Source of the DNA: Candidatus Nitrosopumilus sp.
Lineage (GTDB): Archaea; Thermoproteota; Nitrososphaeria; Nitrososphaerales; Nitrosopumilaceae
Direction of reading: 5' to 3'
Assembly (NCBI GenBank): GCA_029863665.1
Contig: JAOTUX010000019.1
Span: 1 to 11,155 of the forward strand
Length of the DNA stretch: 11,155 nt
Below are positions 1 through 6,363 of this stretch, piece after piece (positions within the stretch are counted from its first letter, which is position 1; every line of letters starts with the position of its first letter). The translations under genes and the position numbers were made by a program. Below the pieces are notes generated by a model. It was not told the DNA's origin. It worked only from the letters and a program-made list of their open reading frames with translations, and searched no databases.

Positions 1-115
1 ATTGCCTGAATTTTAATATTCTTGTAGACGATTATATTGTTACTTATTTTTCAATAATAATCATGAAAATTCTAATTGATCTGAGCAAATTATTTCCAAA
101 TTAAGAAATAATGGT

Positions 116-132
116 GCCCTCGGCGGGATTTG
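116..132. repeat. attL: 17-bp copy of tRNA-Asp 3' end
   Basis: The 17 bases GCCCTCGGCGGGATTTG match 11045-11061 exactly and correspond, on the minus strand, to T-loop, T-stem and acceptor positions up to tRNA position 72. The bases just outside (112-115, minus strand ACCA) read as an A discriminator plus an encoded CCA tail. This copy should therefore be the displaced 3' end of the original chromosomal tRNA. On the inner side the repeat runs into a GTTAAA/TTTAAC inverted repeat. Confidence 0.88.
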
Positions 133-147
133 TTAAATTAGTTTAAC
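132..147. repeat. Inverted repeat beside attL
   Basis: Arms GTTAAA and TTTAAC flank a 4-base spacer. The repeat directly abuts the inner edge of attL, so it is a candidate recombinase arm site. It is AT-rich, so chance occurrence is possible. Confidence 0.4.
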
Positions 148-152
148 ACCCT

Positions 153-244
153 CAAATTAGGCATAAACAGGGGTTGGAATAGCCTTCCATATCTTAAAAA
201 AAATCGAATCCAAATCAGTTCAATTTTGTGCCCAATTTAGGCAT
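153..244. repeat. Pair of 12-bp direct repeats in left end
   Basis: CAAATTAGGCAT at 153-164 and CAATTTAGGCAT at 233-244 differ at one base and lie 80 bases apart, start to start, in the noncoding left end. Direct repeats near an attachment core can be arm-type binding sites for an integrase or accessory protein. No function is shown here. Confidence 0.4.
196..203 (-). terminator. Oligo-T transcription terminator
   Basis: A run of eight A on the plus strand gives eight T on the minus strand, about 55 bases beyond the stop of the leftmost minus-strand gene. Archaeal RNA polymerase commonly terminates at such T runs without a hairpin. It would stop element transcription before attL. Confidence 0.5.
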
Positions 245-258
245 GTTAAGAAGTATGA

Positions 259-690
259 TCAGGTATCATCTAATCCATACTCGTATTCATCTGCAGCCTC
301 ATCAGACCACCCAGTCTTGTCAACTCCATGTTTTTCCATGAATTTTGCAGCCTCTGTATTTGCTTCTCTGATTTTTTCTAGTGTTTTCTTGTTGAGTTTT
401 TCCAGCTCAGAGTCTGAAATGTATCCTCGCATATTGGCAAACCTCCTGATTGAATAGCCAAAATCTACACTAAAACAAATTCCCAATCCTAGTTCCTTCA
501 TTCGTCCAAAGATATCACTGGCTTCTGACTTGACACATTTTGTGTATTTTATAATTTGAAAGAGTATTTCGTCACTTTCCAATATTTGAAATCCATCAGA
601 AATTAGCATGGATATGATCTCCTCTATTTTTTCATCGTTTATGATCTTTTTAGGAATAGTCTTCTCAAAGATTATAGGTTCTAGTTTCAA
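259..690 (-). CDS. Hypothetical protein, 143 aa
   Basis: I do not recognise this protein. It is soluble and charged, with no signal peptide or membrane segment. The N-terminal half looks alpha/beta or winged-helix-like around residues 20-75, and the C-terminal third is helical and acidic, ending EYEYGLDDT. The start is TTG: no ATG lies upstream in frame before stop codons, and the first internal ATG would remove 27 residues. The TTG overlaps the stop of the preceding HTH gene (TTGA), and a GGAG sequence lies 9 bases upstream, so the two genes are probably translationally coupled. As the partner of a DNA-binding HTH protein at the element end it could be a regulatory or recombination accessory factor, which is an inference from position only. 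Confidence 0.7.
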   Translation of the reverse strand: MKLEPIIFEKTIPKKIINDEKIEEIISMLISDGFQILESDEILFQIIKYTKCVKSEASDIFGRMKELGLGICFSVDFGYSIRRFANMRGYISDSELEKLNKKTLEKIREANTEAAKFMEKHGVDKTGWSDEAADEYEYGLDDT

Positions 691-1292
691 TTTTGTCTGC
701 TCCAGAGATTCTTTTCGTCTTCTTTGATTATCTTATCAACTTTCTTCTTTGCAGGAATAGAGATTTTTATTTTGTCATAAAAAGTAAGAAATCGATTATT
801 ATCATTTTTAGATTTCAGATACTCGTTTAGAAAACTAATTCCATACTCAAATCTTCCAGATGAAGAGTCTATGACTTTTTGACGAATGTTAGCCATTTTG
901 CAATCAATATCACATATCATTCTCTCCAGGGGGATTTTTTCTTGAATCTCTGTTATCTTGTCCAAATATTCTCTTAGTCTGGTTCGCTGTAAATCTAATC
1001 TTTCTATTGTCAGTGTGATCATAGATTCGGGATCTAGGGTATTGGCTTTGTTGCTTATCTTTGAATACCAATGTTTGATGTCTCCATTAATCGTGTTACG
1101 ATTTATGTTCATTAGTTCAGCTATTTTTCTTGCAAAGTATCCGTACTCAAAGTGTAGTCTGTAAACTTCGTTTCGTCTTTTTTCTAGTTCTTGTTTGGAG
1201 TATGGGCCGTCTTTCTTAGAAATTGGCATAGTTTGGCATAGTTGTTGTTGGTTTCCCCGCATGAACTCATGTGAGATTTCTTCAAAGGTCAC
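687..1292 (-). CDS. Helix-turn-helix DNA-binding protein, 201 aa
   Basis: Residues about 34-75 form a helix-turn-helix of the resolvase/terminase-small-subunit kind: an amphipathic helix, then RKIAELMNINRNTINGDIK as the turn and recognition helix. The remainder is long charged helix (about 88-145) and a Lys-rich tail, suggesting oligomerisation or nucleic-acid contact. The likely job is a transcriptional regulator, though an accessory recombination protein is possible. The start is GTG. A TATA-like CTTTTATTC on the minus strand about 27 bases upstream supports a leaderless transcript beginning at or near this GTG. An ATG at residue 11 is the alternative. It overlaps the next gene by 4 bases. 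Confidence 0.75.
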   Translation of the reverse strand: MTFEEISHEFMRGNQQQLCQTMPISKKDGPYSKQELEKRRNEVYRLHFEYGYFARKIAELMNINRNTINGDIKHWYSKISNKANTLDPESMITLTIERLDLQRTRLREYLDKITEIQEKIPLERMICDIDCKMANIRQKVIDSSSGRFEYGISFLNEYLKSKNDNNRFLTFYDKIKISIPAKKKVDKIIKEDEKNLWSRQN

Positions 1293-1314
1293 AGTTTAGA
1301 GGAGTCATTCTATT

Positions 1315-1324
1315 GAATAAAAGG
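1315..1324 (-). promoter_or_regulatory. TATA box for HTH gene
   Basis: The minus strand reads CCTTTTATTC, with its centre about 27 bases upstream of the GTG at 1292, the usual spacing for a leaderless archaeal transcript. Read on the plus strand (GAATAAAAGG) it lies about 22 bases before the GTG of the small plus-strand ORF, so it could serve both directions. Confidence 0.45.
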
Positions 1325-1340
1325 CCAGTTTCTAGATGCA

Positions 1341-1499
1341 GTGGGTGTAATCTACACAAAGGAAGAGACAGTAGCAGATCTGCAAAGGACTGATGTTGAT
1401 GTCAAACAGGAATACCTCAACCAGTACACTACAGAACGAGATTCAATCTTTGGTAAAGTGATGCCTGAAGATGAAGAAGAGATTGAAGAGTGGAAATAA
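1341..1499 (+). CDS. Small acidic ORF or gene remnant, 52 aa
   Basis: An open frame starting GTG (VGVIYTKEETVADL...) ends ...DEEEIEEWK. Its composition is protein-like: acidic, charged and with no rare codons. The frame is open upstream only to a TGA at 1314-1316 and has no ATG, so the ORF is either a small GTG-started gene or the 3' remnant of a larger one. It is one of the few plus-strand frames in a mostly minus-strand element. A second short frame (ATG at 1531, 13 residues, MGKRESTLFQLIK) follows before the end of the helicase gene. I recognise neither. Bases 1500-1585 show nothing else supportable. Confidence 0.4.
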   Translation: MGVIYTKEETVADLQRTDVDVKQEYLNQYTTERDSIFGKVMPEDEEEIEEWK

Positions 1500-1585
1500 T
1501 AATTACACCCGATTGATCTGATTTATGGGCAAACGTGAATCAACATTATTCCAATTGATAAAATAGATGAAGGGATTAAATCATC

Positions 1586-4228
1586 TTAATCTCTACCAAG
1601 TTTGATTGCTTCGATAAAAGTAAACAATGATTTTTCATCATCTTTTTGTATTTTGAACCCAAGTTTTTCCAACTCATCTCTTAAATCAGAAAGTCGTTCA
1701 CTAACCTGATTTGTAGTCTCAGAAATAAAGATGAGTCCATATTCCGATAAACACCTATGTGCTTCCTTGAGATAATCACGCCAATTTTTAGCCATTAAAG
1801 ATAATGAAAATACCACAACATTCAATGAACCTGTCTTAATGTATTCAGAGACATTAGAAATATCACAAGGTATTACCTTGGTAAAATCACCTACTGAAAC
1901 ATGATCAAAACTCTTCACACGTCCTGACAGTTTAGGATCCTGACCAATTTTTGCCTCCCCACAACCAAAATCTCCAATACTATTATTTTCAGATAAACTA
2001 CGTAATCGTTTAATCCAATATTCATAAGGAATGACCTCCCATGTCTTTCTTTGTTCTGCATACTGTCTGTGATATTCTAGGAATTCTTCTGGATCTTTTG
2101 TAAATCGCTTATGAGTTGTTGAAGAATTTTCAGTGTTGAGTTTTTGATTAAGTTTGGAGAATTCACCATATTTTCTAACTCTAGTTTTAATTTCAACTGG
2201 AGTCAGTTCAACTTCAAGTGCTCTTCTACTTACAACAGATATTTCTCCACGTTCTAATCTTTCAAGCCAGTTGACTGCTTCTTTTGTTGCTTGTTCAGGA
2301 GTTACAAGTACACCTTCTGGAAGATAACCATCAACTGCACAATCAGATAATGCACGTTTCCAATTTATTCTTGCCAGTTTTTTAATTTCATCATAAAGAA
2401 CTCCAGGAAAACTTGCTTTGATGTGATGAATGTGTACTTTACTTTTTGTTTGTCCTTGTCTTACTAGTCTTCCAATAATTTGTCTATATTGAGCATTTGT
2501 CCAAGGTAACGTATTAAAAATTAAATTATTACAAACTTTTTGCAATCCATCTACTCCAACTGCAATAGGTCTAGATGCAATCAATACCTGAATCTCACCA
2601 TTCTTGAATAACTCAAGACCTCCACGATTATCTCCCGTATAGAAACCACATGAAAATCCTGCATTTGTTACAGCATTACTCAAAATATTCAAAATTGTAG
2701 GTTTGCCTGGAAGTACACTGCCAACATACTCTGAATAGATTATTGTTTGACCTTCAATCCTTTTCAAAATCTCAGGAATTCTTGCCTCAGTTAGTAATTG
2801 TTCAATAGCTAAAGGAGTGCCTTTTAGGCGTGCAATTGTTTCTCGATCAGGCAAAGGTGCCTCAACTTCTGCAAATTCATATCGCGCCTTTTCATAACTT
2901 GGGAGTTGTCTAATGGATAGAATTGTAAATTTTTCATAAAGTGCAACAGCGTTTCCTACGTATGGCTGTGTGTTTAATTCATTAAATTCTATTCCTGTAA
3001 TTAATTCCAAAAGAGATTTTCCTTCTTGAAGTTTGTTCACTATTGGAGTTGCTGTCATCCCAAGTAATTTGAGGTCTAGATTTTTTCTTTTGGCTGCTGT
3101 AAGTAATCCGGTTAAGTTATCTCGTCTATCACTATCTGCATTTTTGGTAAAGTGAATTTCATCTAAAATGACAAAATCTATTTTTTGAGTTCCCAATTGA
3201 ACTAACTTGGGAATCAAAGATTTTTGATTAAATTTATCCCAATTCAAAACCATGTATTGAGATTGTTTAGAGTCATATTTTGAATCAAAGACATCATCTT
3301 TTGTAGTTACAACTGAATCCGGGTATATTGTTTTAATTTCATCTTCCCAATAATCTACAACATCATTAGGACAGATTACTAGTGTGTTTTTACTATTTAT
3401 AACTCGGCTAGATATTATGGCAGCAAGAGTTTTTCCTGCCCCTGTTCCAGAAAAATTCCCAAAATACTTTCTTTGTAACACCATTAATGCAACATACCGC
3501 TGCATTGGAGACAGCATAATATTTTTTCTAGATATGGGTGGGATTTTTAGATTTTTACTATGATCATATTGTTCAAGAAATGTTTGTAGAACTGTATCTC
3601 GAAATTGGTTACCTGATAGTTTTTGTTTTTTAAGAAATTCAACAGTTGCTTCTTCATCTTCAAAGACTTTTCTCCAATACTTGTTTATTGCATAACTTAG
3701 ATAGAAATCCATTGCTTCTTTATCTACAGAAATCGAGGTTACTTTGTTCATCTGATCAATGAGTGAGTCGATAGATTCAGTTTGTCTTATCACATCTTCA
3801 ATGCTTTCTAATTTTGGATTGTGTAGTGGATCGAATCGTTCTTCGGCAATTTCATCATCATTGATTGTTTTGATTTCATCTTCTTCGGTATTGGTGTTTA
3901 GTACTTGTTTATAATGTTCCAAAGAAGGAGGGTCTTCGGATTCAGAGTATGCATAATCTTTGATTGCTTCAAAACCTCCCTTTGTTTTACTGGCAGGGAT
4001 GAGGTTTCTGAAAAAATCCTTGTGCCTGTTTGAAAGATTCAGCATTTTATTTCTATAAAGAAAGGACAATAATGCAGCATTTTCCATTTCTTGAAGGATT
4101 TTACCTTCAATTAACGAACGAAGCAGTGTTTTAACATTATTTGGAGACCATGAGGTGTCTTCAAATCCAAATGTATCATAACTATCCTTGAAATAATCCT
4201 CTCCTGCAACTAGTCCTTTTTCAGTCAT
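1586..4228 (-). CDS. SNF2-like helicase fused to RRP8-like methyltransferase, 880 aa
   Basis: Residues 1-235 are of unknown fold. Residues 240-605 carry SF2/SNF2 motifs: Walker A GTGAGKT (261-267), DEIH (356-359), MTATP (391-395), motif V around SRPIAVGVDG (552-561) and motif VI QIIGRLVRQGQ (583-593). Residues 708-880 match the RRP8 methyltransferase family: the DPEEFLEYHR pre-domain (712-721), SAM-binding GDFGCGE (752-758), FDHV (774-777), CDISNV (788-793), FSLSLMAKNWRDYLKEAHR (807-825) and LGFKI (856-860). Known RRP8 is the eukaryotic nucleolar enzyme making m1A in large-subunit rRNA. All catalytic helicase motifs are intact, so both activities are plausible. The target (DNA, RNA or protein) is not evident. 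ATG 4228 is preceded by GGTGG with good spacing. The gene follows the two repeat-protein genes by 18 bases, in the same operon. Confidence 0.88.
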   Translation of the reverse strand: MTEKGLVAGEDYFKDSYDTFGFEDTSWSPNNVKTLLRSLIEGKILQEMENAALLSFLYRNKMLNLSNRHKDFFRNLIPASKTKGGFEAIKDYAYSESEDPPSLEHYKQVLNTNTEEDEIKTINDDEIAEERFDPLHNPKLESIEDVIRQTESIDSLIDQMNKVTSISVDKEAMDFYLSYAINKYWRKVFEDEEATVEFLKKQKLSGNQFRDTVLQTFLEQYDHSKNLKIPPISRKNIMLSPMQRYVALMVLQRKYFGNFSGTGAGKTLAAIISSRVINSKNTLVICPNDVVDYWEDEIKTIYPDSVVTTKDDVFDSKYDSKQSQYMVLNWDKFNQKSLIPKLVQLGTQKIDFVILDEIHFTKNADSDRRDNLTGLLTAAKRKNLDLKLLGMTATPIVNKLQEGKSLLELITGIEFNELNTQPYVGNAVALYEKFTILSIRQLPSYEKARYEFAEVEAPLPDRETIARLKGTPLAIEQLLTEARIPEILKRIEGQTIIYSEYVGSVLPGKPTILNILSNAVTNAGFSCGFYTGDNRGGLELFKNGEIQVLIASRPIAVGVDGLQKVCNNLIFNTLPWTNAQYRQIIGRLVRQGQTKSKVHIHHIKASFPGVLYDEIKKLARINWKRALSDCAVDGYLPEGVLVTPEQATKEAVNWLERLERGEISVVSRRALEVELTPVEIKTRVRKYGEFSKLNQKLNTENSSTTHKRFTKDPEEFLEYHRQYAEQRKTWEVIPYEYWIKRLRSLSENNSIGDFGCGEAKIGQDPKLSGRVKSFDHVSVGDFTKVIPCDISNVSEYIKTGSLNVVVFSLSLMAKNWRDYLKEAHRCLSEYGLIFISETTNQVSERLSDLRDELEKLGFKIQKDDEKSLFTFIEAIKLGRD

Positions 4229-4246
4229 TTTTCCACCATGGTGTTT

Positions 4247-5023
4247 TCATTTCTTTCTCAACTTACTTTGTATCCTTTCTTTAGTGTAAATATCAGTAGG
4301 ATATGGCGGTAATCCATTTGGGAGTTTGTGTTTCTTTACATATTCATTCCATTGATTTGTGGTCGTAATGTTATTTTCTTTAGCAATTTTTTGGTATAGC
4401 GTTTTTGCTTCTTTCCATGTAAGCCAAGTATTACTTAATTCCCTAGAGGATTTTTGTCCTGTGCCTAACCAATCACCCCATCCTTTCCACTCTTTCTTGT
4501 AAGAAGAATTAGGAGCGGATGGTATGTCTACTGGTTTTTTACCAGACTTGACATATTTGTGCCAAAAAGTTTGGCTTGGAATTTTTTGCTTATGAACATA
4601 CATTCTTGCAGTAGTAAAAGAACGATATTTTCGAAATTTTGTTGAAACATAGTCATGACCTAACCAATCACCCCAACTTTTGAACTCTGATTTGTATCTT
4701 CTAGGATCAGCAGGGATGTTGTCAGGTTTTTTGTTAGATTTACAAAAGGCGTCCCATTGATACTTGTTTTTGAAATTTAATGAATGGACAAATTGTTTTG
4801 CCTTAGTAAATTCTAGATAGATTTTTTTCTGATTTGCAATTCTTCCAGTACCTAGCCAATCCCCATAACCTTTCCATTCTTTGTATGTATGATGTGGGGA
4901 ATTTGGAATATCATCAGGCAATTTACCAGAGCGATAATGTTCTTTCCATTCATGTTGAGTTTTTAAATTTAATTTTCTTACAAATTTTCTTGCATCATTG
5001 AAACTTCTAAATTCTTTTTTCAT
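4247..5023 (-). CDS. Trp-rich modular repeat protein B, 258 aa
   Basis: The protein is almost entirely repeats: three full units of about 65 residues (starting near 1, 68 and 133) and a divergent last unit (about 200-258). Each full unit runs FxxARxxV, helix, W or F, SGKxPxDIPxxP, YKxEW, WGDWLG. The last unit keeps the helix and LPxxPP part (YQKIAKENNI) but lacks the WGDWLG end. The units resemble what I recall as the Pfam phage-integrase repeat unit (INT_rpt). The protein is very basic, as expected for nucleic-acid binding. It is paralogous to the gene before it: the first 17 bases (ATGAAAAAAGAATTTAG) are identical and form its 17-base overlap with that gene's end. GAGG lies 5 bases before the ATG. 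It probably acts with the downstream helicase-methyltransferase. Confidence 0.85.
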   Translation of the reverse strand: MKKEFRSFNDARKFVRKLNLKTQHEWKEHYRSGKLPDDIPNSPHHTYKEWKGYGDWLGTGRIANQKKIYLEFTKAKQFVHSLNFKNKYQWDAFCKSNKKPDNIPADPRRYKSEFKSWGDWLGHDYVSTKFRKYRSFTTARMYVHKQKIPSQTFWHKYVKSGKKPVDIPSAPNSSYKKEWKGWGDWLGTGQKSSRELSNTWLTWKEAKTLYQKIAKENNITTTNQWNEYVKKHKLPNGLPPYPTDIYTKERIQSKLRKK

Positions 5024-5954
5024 TTTTCCTCACAATATTTTCTTGAGAATATGCTGTCTGTGGTTGTCTGGGAAGATTTTGAGGTAACTTGTGTGTTTTA
5101 AGATACTCTTCCCATTGAATCAGTGTTTTGATATTATTCTCCTTTGCAATTTTTTGGTACAATTTTTTTGCTTGATCAAATGGTAGATAATCAATATCAC
5201 GAGGGGCTTTGTTTTGAGTTCCAAGAAAGTCACCCCAGGAAATCCATTCTTTTTTATATTTTCTAGGTGGCAATGTTGGAATATTTTTTGGGATACTTCC
5301 TTCCTTAACCTTTTTTTGCCATTGCCTTAATGTTGAGACCTTTAACTTTTGAATTTGTTTTTTTGCCTCCTTATATGACAAAAATTCTCTATTTTGATTA
5401 GCTATTTTTCCCGTCCCAAGAAATTCCCCCCAACTTGAGAATTCCTTTTTGTATGACTTTCGTGGATCCCTAGGAATCCCTTTTGGTAATTTTCCTGCCT
5501 TTGCAAGATTTCGATATTCTTTCCCAGTGTGAATTTTATATCTGATAATTATTTTTTTTGCATCTTCATAAGATAGAAATTGCATATTCTGTGGAGCGAT
5601 ATTTCCGGTCCCAAGAAAATCGCCCCAATTTGTCCACTCCTTATAGACTTGTGCAGGCGCACTTGGTATATCCTCAGGTTTGTTGCCAGATTTTCTAAAT
5701 TCTGTCCATTCGGTATAACTTTTCAATCTTAATTTTTGTACATATTTTTTAGCATCATTAAATGACAAAAATGATTTTCCTAACCAATCAACATATCCTT
5801 TCCATTCATTTTTGTAAGTAGCATTGGGATTACTTGGTATATCCTCAGGTTTGTTACCTGATTTACAATATTGCTTCCACTCTTTAGTACTTTTCAATTT
5901 AAGAGAACCAATAAATTTTCTAGCATCTTCAAAATCCCTAAATTCTTTTTTCAT
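5007..5954 (-). CDS. Trp-rich modular repeat protein A, 315 aa
   Basis: Four full repeat units start near residues 1, 62, 126 and 191, followed by a terminal unit (about 256-315) lacking the WGDWLG end. Shared positions are the FxxAKK helix start, SGNKPEDIPSxP in units 1-2 with drifted versions later, YKxEW and WGDFLGT. It has one more unit than its neighbour and the same divergent last unit containing YQKIAKENNI, so the pair arose by gene duplication plus unit gain or loss. It is strongly basic, with no signal or membrane segment. AGGAGGT sits directly before ATG 5954, unusually close for a ribosome binding site. It is first of the three cargo genes, so it probably supplies, with protein B, a binding platform for the helicase-methyltransferase (inference). 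Confidence 0.85.
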   Translation of the reverse strand: MKKEFRDFEDARKFIGSLKLKSTKEWKQYCKSGNKPEDIPSNPNATYKNEWKGYVDWLGKSFLSFNDAKKYVQKLRLKSYTEWTEFRKSGNKPEDIPSAPAQVYKEWTNWGDFLGTGNIAPQNMQFLSYEDAKKIIIRYKIHTGKEYRNLAKAGKLPKGIPRDPRKSYKKEFSSWGEFLGTGKIANQNREFLSYKEAKKQIQKLKVSTLRQWQKKVKEGSIPKNIPTLPPRKYKKEWISWGDFLGTQNKAPRDIDYLPFDQAKKLYQKIAKENNIKTLIQWEEYLKTHKLPQNLPRQPQTAYSQENIVRKNEKRI

Positions 5955-5978
5955 ACCTCCTATCTATTGAGTAATTGA

Positions 5979-5990
5979 GAAATTTAATTA
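5979..5990 (-). promoter_or_regulatory. Possible TATA box of the cargo operon
   Basis: The minus strand reads TAATTAAATTTC, centred about 30 bases before the ATG at 5954. The whole stretch is AT-rich, so the call is weak. If used, transcription would begin near the AGGAGGT. Confidence 0.3.
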
Positions 5991-6019
5991 CTACTTTAGT
6001 CAGATACAGATTTTTACAC

Positions 6020-6230
6020 CTAAAAAGTGGACAATTTTTTACCCTTTATTGATAAACTCTTACTCCTAGGTTTGTTTCTCACCGAACTCTTACAACATGG
6101 GCACCGAACTGTTGGAATCTTCATAAATCTCTCGCACTGTCTACAAAATACTCGGTTATTGGAATAGTATTTTTCATTGTATGGGATCTTCAGTATATTC
6201 AGAACAGAATCCTTTACAGCTGGAACTCAT
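6020..6230 (-). pseudogene. Zinc-ribbon protein gene with +1 frameshift
   Basis: Frame 1 opens ATG (MSSSCKGFCSEYTEDP...) and ends at a TGA after 18 residues. The next frame is open from just after that ATG and continues through YNEKYYSNNRVFCRQC...RCPCCKSSVRNKPR to a TAG at 6020. Skipping one base near the GGG at 6183-6185 (minus-strand CCC) joins them into about 69 residues with CxxxC, CxxC and CPCC, the layout I recall for small zinc-ribbon proteins common in Thaumarchaeota. The downstream frame alone has no sensible start. GGAG precedes the ATG by 9 bases. It is either a recent pseudogene, a sequencing error or programmed +1 shifting; the first two are more likely. It lies upstream of the cargo operon in the same direction. 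Confidence 0.7.
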
Positions 6231-6250
6231 TTTGTGTTTCTCCTGAAATA

Positions 6251-6336
6251 ACGTACAAACGTACAGAGATGATGGAGTATACGTTTTTTTCTAATAGACG
6301 CAACATCACAACTCTGTACATTGTACGTTTGTACGT
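6251..6336. repeat. 14-bp inverted repeat: origin or operator candidate
   Basis: ACGTACAAACGTAC (6251-6264) and its exact reverse complement GTACGTTTGTACGT (6323-6336) lie 58 bases apart. Next to each arm the flanking bases AGAG and CTCT also match, the right side with an extra TGTACA step. A third degenerate copy, GTATACGTTT, lies between them (6278-6287). The patch sits between the replication gene's stop and the frameshifted zinc-ribbon gene. Two readings fit: operators around a promoter, or iteron-like sites of a replication origin next to the PrimPol gene. Confidence 0.65.
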
Positions 6337-6343
6337 TTTTTGT

Positions 6344-6362
6344 AGAGAAATGAAAAATCAAA
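6344..6362 (-). terminator. T-rich end of replication operon
   Basis: Immediately after the PrimPol stop the minus strand reads GATTTTGATTTTTCATTTC, short T runs of the kind that end archaeal transcripts. Weak on its own. Confidence 0.3.
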
Positions 6363-6363
6363 A

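Noticed and set aside
3..104. Plus-strand frame open from the window edge, ending TAA at 102-104
   Set aside because: It has 33 AT-rich codons, no recognisable motif and no start inside the window. It could be the end of a flanking gene but cannot be supported.
958..1164. Plus-strand open frame of 68 codons
   Set aside because: It is antisense to the HTH gene and has low-complexity, Ser/Leu-rich translation. The HTH protein in the other strand explains the region.
1586..5954. Assignment of the cargo to DISARM or BREX
   Set aside because: A SNF2 helicase with a methyltransferase recalls DISARM, but the methyltransferase is RRP8-like and fused, and no phospholipase-D or DUF1998-type partner or other core component is present.
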